Assembly (NCBI GenBank): GCA_023091735.1
Contig: JALKBU010000960.1
Coordinates: 1-19,681, forward strand
Direction of reading: 5' to 3'
DNA: 19,681 bases
DNA from: Trichomonas tenax
Taxonomy: Eukaryota > Parabasalia > Trichomonadida > Trichomonadidae
Positions 1 through 7,980 of this stretch are shown here, piece after piece. The notes below the pieces were generated by a model, which did not search any database, had not been told where the DNA came from, and saw only the letters and a program-made list of their open reading frames with translations. How positions within the stretch are numbered: the first letter of the stretch is position 1; each line of letters begins with the position of its first letter. The position numbers and the translations under genes were made by a program.

Positions 1-86
1 GATAGATATATAGACTGTGCCACTTATACCACTGGATAGATAACTATCAATATGTACATGAAAGTACTTTCAAATCGAAAAAATAT

Positions 87-1154
87 TGATCAGATAAAAA
101 GTTATGAAGGTCGCGGGACTACACCGCTGAAGGAAAAATTTTCCCAGTAATTTTGAGTGTTTATCAAAAAATAATTCACTCAAACTGAATTTAATCATAA
201 AATATGTTTTAATATCATATGCTTAGTATGTGGTTTTATTGGTTGCATAAGATATTCAAAATTTCAAGAGCTACTCACTTCTCATTTAATTTTGAAGTCA
301 TTTCAATAATATTGACAGCCGGTGGTATTTAAATGGTATTTTTAAATCTTTGGTTTTGTGATTATAGTGAATTTTTTGAGTCTTTATGCTATGAAAAAAT
401 ATCGTGAATGAAATAATTTTAGCTCGAAATTCTTACCGATGGCTGCAGATTGGGGTTCTTATGCATGGTTCTCGATGACGAGGTTTCTTTCCTCAGAAAT
501 CTGTAAATTTTTGATTTCTGAATTATTTCGAGATCTAAACGAGATCTCGTGTGATATCCCTTGGTATCAGTACTACATTGGGACCGCATTCATTGTGAAT
601 GCTACAGTTCATCAAATTTCTAAAATAAAATTATTTCATGAGATCCAAACTAAAAGTTTGAACAAAAATATGAAAAACTCTCAGCTATATTCAACACATT
701 CTTCATAAATATACCATTCAGTTTGAAATTTCAAAACATTTTGAATAATATGATCCTTATTAACTGCATGTCTACCATTTAATTTTAATCGATCTCTATT
801 ACATAAAGCCATGTTTACAAGATGATTCAACATAATTTCAATAAAAGTAAAATAATTGAAAAAAAAAGAATATCATAGGTTTTAAAAAAGTCGATTTTTT
901 TATTTTCTGTCAGATTTTATCGATGCATTTAATCAACATATATCTTACTTCTAGAGTTGATTTCCTCTATTCTAGTTTAACTAATCAAAAGATTGCTATT
1001 CCACAATGTTGTTTGCTATACATATTATGAGATGAAATTACCGTTTTGTTGCCAACAAATGTGATTTTTTCTCAAAATGGCTAAAAATAGGGGATCTCGA
1101 CCTTTCATTTTTCAGTAAAATGATTTTCATCAGGCTTAACTTTTTATCTAATCA
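87..1154. repeat. Pair of 18-bp inverted repeats about 1 kb apart
   Basis: TGATCAGATAAAAAGTTA at 87-104 matches the reverse complement of 1137-1154 at 17 of 18 positions. The arms enclose about 1.03 kb with no intact gene. Terminal inverted repeats of a decayed DNA transposon would look like this, but no target-site duplication is obvious next to the arms, and AT-rich DNA yields such matches by chance more often than balanced DNA does. Confidence 0.3.
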
Positions 1155-1617
1155 TGCTACATGACCCGAACTTTGGCATTTATATATGGTACTATAGTAA
1201 ATATAGATGAGTTATGATGAAAAAGAAGGCTTTTTTTTTGCTGTTTTTAAGTATGCTTTAACAGATCAAATTGTATCTCACTCATAATGAAATATTGTGC
1301 AATGTTTTGGTTGTACATAATAAATATGACTATTATCTGCTGTTATAATATAACTGCTGGATCTGAAATATCTTTTTTCAAGTGTTTCATCGGCATCAAA
1401 TTTCTCCATGGGCATTTTTTATCTCTTTTGGCAGAGCGAATTTTGTCACAGCTAAATGAATCTTTTTCTTTGCAACATAAACGAAAAGGAATGCTTCAAA
1501 CTACTTATTCCGTTTCTGCGATATCAATTATAACCTTTATAGATTGCAGTGGTCGTTAGCGAAGGAGTTCCCCAAGATATGGGTGCTTCGATTGCTTTTC
1601 GAAAAAAAATTAAACGT

Positions 1618-1666
1618 GCACTTCACAATTCAAAATAAAGTCTTTATTTTGGGTTTTTAGAAGTGC
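1618..1666. repeat. Composite hairpin
   Basis: A perfect 10-bp inverted repeat, CAAAATAAAG (1631-1640) and CTTTATTTTG (1642-1651), is separated by one T. It is flanked by a second perfect 7-bp pair, GCACTTC (1618-1624) and GAAGTGC (1660-1666). Together they form a two-part cruciform or RNA stem with a small asymmetric internal loop. The left arm also has AAACGTGC (1612-1619), which is complementary to GCACGTTT at 1715-1722. Function is unknown. Confidence 0.45.
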
Positions 1667-1794
1667 CGTTAGATGGAGATTATTGGCCTTATCAGATATG
1701 ATATATGTACCCCGGCACGTTTTGTACCAGCAATTGACTTTACAGCTATAGAACCCTTTAAAAAGGACTATATTCGACATATGCTATTATTCTT

Positions 1795-2104
1795 GCATTG
1801 AATTTGAGTGTGCACATGCATTAATTTCGTTTTTCTGTTAAAATAAAAATTCTTTGTAGCGTTGTGTCACATTTTAAAATTTTCAAGGGTCAGCCCTTGA
1901 TGCTTCACGAAATTTAGGTAAACTTGTAGCTCCTGTAAATTTCGAGAAGTTGCACATACCCCTGGTACCATTTTACGTATGCTTTTGATTGCAATCAAGG
2001 CATTTTTTAGAGTTGCGAGTAAACATTTTATATTTGACAATTTTGGGAACTTTTGACAAATAAAGCGTTCAATTTTGCTGGAGAAGCGCCCTCAAATTCA
2101 ATGC
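1795..2104. repeat. 14-bp perfect inverted repeat bounding about 310 bp
   Basis: GCATTGAATTTGAG (1795-1808) is the exact reverse complement of 2091-2104. A few more bases outside the arms also pair if a 2-base gap is allowed (AAGAAT-type flanks). The interval has no open frame of note and contains TTGATTGCAATCAA (1985-1998) and a CAAGGG/CCCTTG hairpin (1884-1899). The size and bounded structure would fit a miniature inverted-repeat element, which is inference. Confidence 0.3.
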
Positions 2105-2442
2105 GCAAGAATTTTCAAATTTGATTGTAATGTGTTTAGCACATCGCATATGTACCCTCCTCATGTTTGTTGTAAATTCATCAAAAGGATATTCACCATT
2201 ATTTAACTTTTAGAAAATATATTGTATTGAGTCTTTTGTTATTGGTGATAAACCGCTCACCGCATTGGATCTTGGGGCAAAGCAAATCATGTGTGTATTT
2301 TCTTCATCTTGAAAGTTTATATTTATTATCAAAAATTTGAAATGGCGAAACAAAAATTGTGAAAATAAGCAATGCTCATGATGGAGGATATAAATATGAA
2401 CAACATGAAGTAAACAAAAAACTGACATTTCAAAAAATCAAA

Positions 2443-3003
2443 ATGTACAGCAGAGGATCAATGGTTGTCAGCGACGATTACATGAATGCTTCAGCTTCAG
2501 TCATGGGAACGAATGGTGCGTCAGAAATTGCCCTTTTCGATGAAAATCACGTGTTATCTTTAAATCGAAGACAAAAAAAGCGAGAAGACAAAGTGAGAGA
2601 TCTCTTAAACAAAAGATTTTGGTCTATAACATCACCTTCAAAGATGTCTCCTTCGAAATTGTCATTAAATAAAGATGCAAAAATACGTTACCTTCAAAAT
2701 CAGATTGAAGAAGTCAGGGCTGAAATACAGCGCATAAAATATGAAACTGAAGAGAAAATCAAGGAAAATAACCAAATATTAAAACAAGAGCAAGACAATT
2801 TCGAGAAAGAGAGAAAGAAATTCCAAGAGGAAGGCGCCAGCATCGATGCAAAGTATATTAAGCAAATAGAAGAGCTCGAAAAAAGACTTGAAAATTGCAG
2901 AAAACCATTAACTGAAGTTCCAACACAAGAATCACACGAAATAGAAAATAGTCAATACACAGAAGAAGATATTCAAGCTGATGAAAATGCATCAGATATA
3001 TGA
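2443..3003 (+). CDS. Small coiled-coil protein of unknown function
   Basis: This 186-residue protein is not recognised as any named family. The start is the first ATG of the frame; the frame is open further upstream but only from a GTG. Residues 1-40 are low in complexity and rich in Ser, Met and Asn. Residues 41-60 are strongly basic. Residues 64-72 carry two overlapping S-P-x-K motifs (SPSKMSPSK), the proline-directed kinase consensus. Residues 78-153 are a continuous heptad-like helix rich in Glu, Lys and Gln, as expected for a coiled coil. The tail is acidic. It ends in TGA. The layout suggests a phosphoregulated structural or adaptor protein, but that is inference. The spacers on both sides are long, so the neighbours give no clue. 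Confidence 0.7.
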   Translation: MYSRGSMVVSDDYMNASASVMGTNGASEIALFDENHVLSLNRRQKKREDKVRDLLNKRFWSITSPSKMSPSKLSLNKDAKIRYLQNQIEEVRAEIQRIKYETEEKIKENNQILKQEQDNFEKERKKFQEEGASIDAKYIKQIEELEKRLENCRKPLTEVPTQESHEIENSQYTEEDIQADENASDI

Positions 3004-3660
3004 AAAAATTATAATATTTTTTTGTTAGTTAAATGTTTTATTACACTTATCCCTACTACACATACTCTAGGCATATCACTGGCAATCTCTAGATCGCTGT
3101 AATTCAAATAATTCGATCTGAATATTGTTCAATATAGAAGATAACCGATTCGGATGGTTCCGAAAGCCCTGCAATGCATAAGTCCAATGTGCTTGTGAAT
3201 GCTAAAGCCGAAAAGAATTTTGGCAACTTTTTTATATGTCGCGTAAAGACTCCAAACGTGTGTCAGAGCTTCCTAAATCAAAGAGTAACACTATTAAAGG
3301 CTATATCAGAAGCTAGGAAGGTTCTAACCATCATTATATCTCACAGAACAATTTGTAGTCCACAATGTCGTATAAGCAAAATTTGATCGAATATTTGGAT
3401 TTTACAGCGTATTGGTATTATATATGTAATAAATAAACATATCAGAATTGTTAAAGTCTAAGTGTCTAATTACCCTTGATTTTCGACCTTTGCACTCACT
3501 CTGAAAACAAAAAATGTTAACATTTTTTTCCGGTTTAGACAAGAAATTTTCGATTTTAAATCAGCCAATAATATAGAATGTGATGAATCTACTAAAATAT
3601 TTATTTGTATTTTCATAAAATTGTTTTTTTTTTGGCCCAACAATGAAAAAGTAGTTTACC

Positions 3661-3709
3661 TTGCGTATATTATAGGTAAAGTACGTTATTTTTACTCAAT
3701 TATACGCAA
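3661..3709. repeat. Hairpin with TTGCGTATA arms
   Basis: TTGCGTATA (3661-3669) is the exact reverse complement of TATACGCAA (3701-3709). Inside it, GTAAA and TTTAC form a second short stem. A further TTGCGTAT lies about 235 bp downstream, near 3896, so the arm sequence recurs locally. Function unknown. Confidence 0.4.
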
Positions 3710-4441
3710 CATACAAAAAATTCGGTGAGTTTTAAAATTGAAAGCGCACTATGGATTATTGATAGGAAAGTAATATATTTTATGACCGATTCTATGGCAA
3801 GAGCTATTATGAAGTATATTTACCGTTTAATGAAACTTCCATTTTAACTTTGTCTGCCTGTAATAAAAAAAATATTTTTATTTTACGAATCGCAATTGCG
3901 TATGTCCAAAACAATACGCCATTGGAAAATGCGTAAGTGCCGCAAACTTACTTGAAATATAGCATCTAGATAGCCTACAGATCCTAGAAAAGCAAAAATA
4001 AAGATGAGTCATAGCAAAAATTTGGTACAATTGGATTATTCTCGTCAAAACATTCGTTATTTTTCAATTTAATTTATAAATTTATGACATATATAGCCTG
4101 CAGTATGTGTTTCTGAATTCTATTTTGGTGTTAAAGAGTTATGAAATTCTATAGACTAATATAGAGACAACATATATTATGATATAAATGAAAACGATTA
4201 TTTTGTATTCAAATTTTGATCTCTCTTAAAAACTTGAAAATATGTTAAAATCAATCATCAAACAAAAGCATGAGGGAGGATAAGTAAGGCTTTTAAAATT
4301 TTGATATAATACGATTATAACATATTCATTTTTTCAAATAATACGATTACTGAGTATTCAATTTTGATGCATGATAATAATGGAGAAATAAAGTCATGAA
4401 AGACCAAGGTTACAAAGAAAAAAAATTCACAGGAGTTTCAA

Positions 4442-4469
4442 ATCTGCCATTATTTTTACCATGGCAGAT
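4442..4469. repeat. 9-bp perfect hairpin
   Basis: ATCTGCCAT (4442-4450) and ATGGCAGAT (4461-4469) pair perfectly across a 10-nt loop. A second perfect 8-bp hairpin, CTCTGTAA/TTACAGAG, follows at 4521-4543. Both are more GC-rich than their surroundings. They are about 400 and 330 nt upstream of the next start codon, so a role in that gene is not evident. Confidence 0.4.
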
Positions 4470-4763
4470 CTCTTGTATCAATTTATTATATATTTTTATA
4501 TTATAGTTCTTCATTTCTCACTCTGTAAGATAGAATTACAGAGAAAATTTCGAGAAAATATTTTTTCAATGCCAAATTTTTTGATTGGAAATTTTTAATA
4601 TGTTATACATTGCAAACAAAACAAAATTTCAATGCATTAAATTATATTTAAAATTTAGTCTCTACTTTATGCTAAATATTTTTTTACAAAATTAGAAAAA
4701 ATTGACACAATAAATGATATATTTCTAACACGGAACAAAAATATTATATTATTGATTTGTAAG

Positions 4764-4815
4764 GTGTCAGATACGCTGACACATTTAAGGTCAATTTTGA
4801 GGGTCAAGGTCAATT
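4764..4815. promoter_or_regulatory. Perfect inverted repeat followed by direct repeats upstream of the 4E-binding-like gene
   Basis: GTGTCAG ATACG CTGACAC (4764-4782) is a perfect 7-bp inverted repeat. It is followed by two copies of AAGGTCAATT (4787-4796 and 4806-4815), with GGGTCA between them. The cluster lies 60-110 nt before the ATG at 4875 and is less AT-rich than the surrounding DNA. A dimeric protein-binding site is a reasonable reading, but no known trichomonad factor is assigned to it. Confidence 0.4.
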
Positions 4816-4874
4816 CCAGGCGGTTTTGGCAAATCCGATTTGAGACCATAAAAAACTCTTAAATTTAATTAAAA

Positions 4875-5261
4875 ATGCAACAAATTCAAGTTATGTACGA
4901 TCCTGAAGAGTTACTCTTCACATATCAGTTATGCTACAGTGATGTAAAGCGCCAGAAGAAGGACATACATGGACGCAATCCTTTTATTATTATTGCGTCA
5001 CCGCAACATTATAAGTTAAAATCAAAGTCCTCTTCTTCAAAGCAGCAGCGTAGAAGATATAAAGTCGAACCAAGGAAGGCAGTTCTTCACTTACAACCAA
5101 AGACTGAATCGTCACCTGAATCACCAACACCATTTGAAACAACTGATCCAGTGATCACTGCTCCACAGCAGCCAATACTACGCAACTTTGAGAATCACAT
5201 TCCATGTGCATTTTCAATTATTAGAAGAGGAAACCTTCCTGCTTTTGATATGCCATTATAA
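4875..5261 (+). CDS. Candidate eIF4E-binding protein (4E-BP/4E-T-like)
   Basis: This 128-residue protein has no full-length family match that I recognise. Residues 8-14 read YDPEELL, an exact fit to the eIF4E-binding consensus Y-x4-L-hydrophobic and close to the versions found in 4E-T and eIF4G. Residues 25-62 are basic and Ser-rich. Residues 79-86 hold SPESPTP, a cluster of proline-directed phosphosites like those that control animal 4E-BPs. The C-terminal 25 residues look conserved-like and hydrophobic (PCAFSIIRR, FDMPL). The length is near that of animal 4E-BPs, about 120 residues. If real, it would compete with eIF4G for the cap-binding protein and repress translation. A seven-residue motif alone can arise by chance, so the role is inferred. 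Confidence 0.55.
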   Translation: MQQIQVMYDPEELLFTYQLCYSDVKRQKKDIHGRNPFIIIASPQHYKLKSKSSSSKQQRRRYKVEPRKAVLHLQPKTESSPESPTPFETTDPVITAPQQPILRNFENHIPCAFSIIRRGNLPAFDMPL

Positions 5262-5307
5262 GCTTTTACAAATTCTTTATAGATCTGTATTTATATTGTT
5301 TGTATGA

Positions 5308-5313
5308 AATAAA
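5308..5313 (+). terminator. Candidate polyadenylation signal AATAAA
   Basis: AATAAA lies 47 nt after the TAA of the 4E-binding-like gene. A similar AATAAA lies 46 nt after the MED7 stop (6459-6464), and another 55 nt after the stop at 18363. The spacing is consistent, but AT-rich DNA supplies this hexamer often, and trichomonads are reported to rely on a shorter UAAA signal. Confidence 0.3.
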
Positions 5314-5583
5314 GTACATATTGATATATTTAGATTTTTCAATAAACGTCTATAGCCATTAACAGATATGCAAACAATGCGGCTTTGTATGGCATATTAT
5401 GGTTCTAAAGATGTTTTAGAGAATATTCTAAAAAAAATATTTTGGCTTATCAAAATTCCATTGCAAAACAAAGAACCCAGTGTGAATCGTGATTCATAAA
5501 ACATGGTGAATATATATCCAGTGTGAGAACTAGATTCAACTACACATTTCGAAAATCACGACTGTGATACACCTGTATTTAAA

Positions 5584-5640
5584 TAGGGTATGAAAATTAT
5601 ATAGGGGATGCATCCAATATTTAGGGGATGAAAATTATAT
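5584..5640. repeat. Three imperfect tandem copies of a ~19-bp unit
   Basis: TAGGGTATGAAAATTATAT (5584-5602), TAGGGGATGCATCCAATAT (5602-5620) and TAGGGGATGAAAATTATAT (5622-5640) form a short tandem array. The first and third copies differ at one position. Confidence 0.6.
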
Positions 5641-5889
5641 TCAGATATATCGATATACGCATGTGCATAATGCTGTATCTATTCTAATTAATCAAATCTG
5701 AGCGTTTGAAAATTTAATTTAAATTTTATTTACCTATAATAATGACTATAGTCAACTATATTTCAATTCATATGGTTCAGACCTGTATAGAAAATGGAGC
5801 ATATTTGATGGCTGATCCTTGAATGAATGTGAGATTTATGATATTAAGTGAGTTAGAAAATGATTCCAGTTTAGTTAATAAAGTTATGC

Positions 5890-5936
5890 CATGTAAACGT
5901 TTATTTTTCATGTAAATTGACAAAAAGTCATATTTA
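5890..5936 (+). promoter_or_regulatory. MED7 promoter: CATGTAAA/TTGACAAAAA motifs plus initiator
   Basis: CATGTAAAC (5890-5898) and CATGTAAA (5909-5916) are reverse-orientation halves of the TTTACATGACAAAA motif seen before several other genes here. TTGACAAAAAG follows at 5917-5927. TCATATTTA (5928-5936) fits the trichomonad initiator TCA+1-Y-W, with the A 7 nt before the ATG. Confidence 0.5.
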
Positions 5937-6413
5937 ATGGAGCAAGCTCGCGCCTCAGTTGCTTTTCCACCTCCTTTGGACGAATACAAGAAATTCACAA
6001 AAGAGGGAGAGAATCCAATAGAGCCTCCAGAAATCCCAGACACTCAGTTCTATGTTTATAATAAACCGCAAACTGAAGACGAAGTTCCATCGCTCGAGCA
6101 ACAAGGAATTCCTGTTCTTTATGATGTCACCCAGCCACCTCTGATGGAATTAAAGAAAATCAATCATCAAATCTTATTTACAATTCAAGATTTGTTCCAG
6201 ACTCTCGCTGTTGGTTCAGCAAATCCTGATGCAATACTCGAGAGAATGAAGCATTTATTCATGAACGCTCATTATTTGCTTCATAAATTACGCACTGTTC
6301 AGGCCTACGAGCACATGCACCACTGCTTGAGAGAGAAGAAGCGCCAATTGGATCTCTTCAAGAAGAAATTCGATGAACAACTCGCAGAAATATCTCAACT
6401 TAAAGCTCCATGA
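5937..6413 (+). CDS. MED7: Mediator complex subunit 7 (Med7)
   Basis: This 158-residue protein is a core subunit of the Mediator middle module, which links transcription factors to RNA polymerase II in the nucleus. The N-terminus has the family's FPPP-x-x-Y-K-x-FT block (residues 10-21), a Pro-rich stretch with PP and an aromatic Y-V-Y segment (29-41), and the L-x-x-QGIP block (53-59), equivalent to LESQGIE in animal Med7. From residue 66 it follows the helical pattern PLMELKKIN...ILFTIQDLFQ, then MKHLFMNAHYLLHKLRTVQA (104-123), the most conserved part. A C-terminal helix pairs with Med21 in known structures. It is shorter than human Med7 (about 233 residues), mainly at the C-terminus. The ATG is preceded by a good initiator. 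Identification is firm. Confidence 0.93.
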   Translation: MEQARASVAFPPPLDEYKKFTKEGENPIEPPEIPDTQFYVYNKPQTEDEVPSLEQQGIPVLYDVTQPPLMELKKINHQILFTIQDLFQTLAVGSANPDAILERMKHLFMNAHYLLHKLRTVQAYEHMHHCLREKKRQLDLFKKKFDEQLAEISQLKAP

Positions 6414-7050
6414 AATCCTTTTGCGGACAGCAACCCAACCCCTGTATCTACATAGCTAAATAAACTGTATATATGTTAAAAACAGTTACTTTCCTTAAAT
6501 TTTTTATTTAACTGATATATATGAAAATCATGTTTGAGCAAAAACTAAACAGTACATTCTCTAGAATATCTATTTTACGTTGATTCTATTTTATTAGTTT
6601 TCTTTTTTATCTATTAAATATGATTTTTTCTCGAAAATCGAGGCGGTTGCATGTGCTTATGTTATTTTGAATCTCTATATGCTTGTCGAAAAACCTTAAA
6701 GTGGTGGCGTTGAGAAATATAGCGGTGGTTGATGGTGGATATCTTTGTGAAATTTCATTTTTTTTTTTGTATACTTTTATGCTTTTCGAGATTATATAAA
6801 TGATCTAAAAACTTCAAATATTATTTTTGTTCACATTACATGTCAGAAATTGTAATATATTGAAGAAATCATATTTGCAATAACATGTGCAACAGGAAAA
6901 TAATTCTGTTTTTGGTATCAACGAGTCATGTTGTAAAGTGTCAGATTATCAAATTTTCTGCATTGAAAAAATTCATTTTGTCAAGTAAAGTATTATTTGC
7001 TAAATAAAAATAGTTGTAAGATTCGAAATTAGAGGTGGGAGTATCCAAAT

Positions 7051-7135
7051 TTTGCGATTTTGGGGAGACTTTTGAGAGAATTGAGCTAAAAAGAGATTTA
7101 TTTGAATACTCAAAAGTCTTTCTCAAAATCGCAAA
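7051..7135. repeat. 26-bp imperfect inverted repeat with 32-nt spacer
   Basis: The left arm (7051-7076) begins TTTGCGATTTTGGGGAGACT. The right arm (7109-7135) is its near reverse complement, with a few mismatches and one indel. A second inverted pair, GAGTATCCAAAT (7039-7050) and ATTTGAATACTC (7099-7110), interleaves with the first, so the two stems either compete or would form a pseudoknot in RNA. A local inverted duplication is the simplest origin. Confidence 0.6.
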
Positions 7136-7308
7136 TCTTGATTCTTTGAATTTTTCGAACGGCTTTCCATCAAGAGCAAATTCAATGTTGTCACAATTTA
7201 TTTCTAGCAACTCATTGAATTGAAATCTATTATTTATGCATATTATGATAGAGCATTTTTCAATAAATTAATGCTTGTCAAAACCGCTTTGTAAACAAAT
7301 GGCTCTAT

Positions 7309-7590
7309 TCATAAAGGCGTTCTTTTCGCTGTAAAAACTCCAACCTTTTCACTAGCTTGATCTATAAAGCAATTAACTCTACACCTTCTATTCTACCAGA
7401 AACATGAAAAGCTTTCATACGTTCATTCTTTCGAGTTTGGAACTCATTCCTATCGGCAGGAATGTCTCGGCCTTTTACTCCATTTGATATTAGCTTCTTA
7501 AGTAATTTATCAATAATGCAAAATTGTACAAATTGAAGAATATCATTCTGACATGTTAATTTAACAATTTTATTTCTTAAAAATTGAAAT
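7309..7590 (-). pseudogene. Broken open segment, unrecognised
   Basis: On the minus strand a frame runs from about 7590 to a TAG at 7362-7364 with balanced, coding-like composition (for example GVKGRDIPADRNEF and KAFHVSGRIEGVELIAL). The +1 frame continues directly past that stop with DQASEKVGVFTAKR before a TGA at 7309-7311. It has no upstream ATG. This looks like the tail of a decayed gene with one frameshift. The family was not recognised, and chance reading cannot be excluded. Confidence 0.3.
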
Positions 7591-7648
7591 ATTTATATTT
7601 TTTGTAAACTATAGAATTGTATGAAAAGATTTGAAATATAAAAAAAGC

Positions 7649-7732
7649 GTGCTTTTCGTCCATTTCTGCTGCTGTGTGCAACTATGCCACACTGCATGGC
7701 TGCGTGCAGCATCAGAAATGGATGAAAAGCAC
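7649..7732. ncRNA. Long near-perfect hairpin, candidate structured RNA
   Basis: The arms at 7649-7674 and 7707-7732 pair over 26 positions with 24 Watson-Crick matches. One further position is a G-U wobble when read as + strand RNA, and one is a mismatch. The loop is 32 nt and can fold further (GTGTG/CACAC and GCTGC/GCAGC). Base composition is clearly more GC-rich than the AT-rich spacer. It ends about 290 nt before the DNAAF11 ATG. Possibilities are a pre-miRNA-like or other small RNA, a transposon-derived foldback, or a protein-binding cruciform. Transcription is not shown. Confidence 0.45.
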
Positions 7733-7821
7733 TTTCAAGAAGAAAGTTGTGCATCGAAGTAATTTCGACGAAAGCTGATGTTGTTTCGCTTCTTTAGCTG
7801 GTGAATGTCTACTGAATAAAA

Positions 7822-7980
7822 TTTACTTGACAAAATAATCTTTTACATAACAAAATGTTTATTTACATGACAAAATAATGATTTTTCAGAGAATTGTTTA
7901 CACGACAAAGATTTTTGCAAATCAATAATTTACATCGTCGAAATATGCCACAAATTGATATCAATTTACATGACAAAATA
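7822..7980 (+). promoter_or_regulatory. Array of TTTACATGACAAAA motifs before DNAAF11
   Basis: Same-orientation copies are TTTACTTGACAAAATAAT (7822), TTTACATAACAAAAT (7842), TTTACATGACAAAATAAT (7862), TTTACACGACAAAG (7897) and TTTACATGACAAAATA (7965), plus a weaker TTTACATCGTCGAAAT near 7929. The first three start exactly 20 bp apart, so they lie on about the same face of the DNA. The last copy ends 43 nt before the ATG. No TCA initiator is evident beside the start codon. Confidence 0.65.

Larger units (their letters stand above)
1..2442. other. Gene-poor AT-rich spacer with inverted repeats
   Basis: No convincing live gene is visible in this 2.4 kb. Open frames on both strands are short, low in complexity, and have no start context or recognisable motif. 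The stretch does hold several inverted repeats: an 18-bp pair at 87-104 and 1137-1154, a composite hairpin at 1618-1666, a 14-bp pair at 1795-1808 and 2091-2104, and a 14-bp palindrome at 1985-1998. Minus-strand reading around 421-545 gives a short helix-turn-helix-like string interrupted by stops, which could be transposase debris but is too weak to call. Confidence 0.6.
3004..4874. other. Long AT-rich spacer with several hairpins
   Basis: No intact gene is seen in about 1.9 kb. The 70-codon frame at 3174-3386 has ordinary-looking composition, and overlapping frames there give HTH-like strings broken by stops (about 3240-3320), so it may be a decayed gene. Structural features listed separately are the hairpins at 3661-3709, 4442-4469 and 4521-4543 and the perfect inverted repeat at 4764-4782. 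Confidence 0.5.
5262..5936. other. Spacer between the 4E-binding-like gene and MED7
   Basis: No gene is seen. The spacer holds an AATAAA about 47 nt after the upstream stop (5308-5313). A short imperfect tandem repeat lies at 5584-5640. Direct repeats of CCAGTGTGA occur near 5478 and 5519. The MED7 promoter elements at 5890-5936 are listed separately. Confidence 0.6.

Noticed and set aside
439..708. 89-codon + strand open frame
   Set aside because: Composition and lack of any motif fit chance in AT-rich DNA; no initiator or promoter motif is next to the start.
1287..1559. 90-codon + strand open frame rich in Ile, Phe and Cys
   Set aside because: Low complexity, no start context, and minus-strand readings of the same DNA are equally open for short runs. 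Judged spurious.
2359..2442. Upstream extension of the coiled-coil gene
   Set aside because: It would need a GTG start. The first in-frame ATG is 2443 and the extension has no coiled-coil or motif support.
7822..7980. RFX-type X-box or CRISPR-like array before DNAAF11
   Set aside because: The repeat is not the imperfect palindrome of an X-box. Units are 15-18 bp with irregular later spacing and no unique spacers, so it is not CRISPR.
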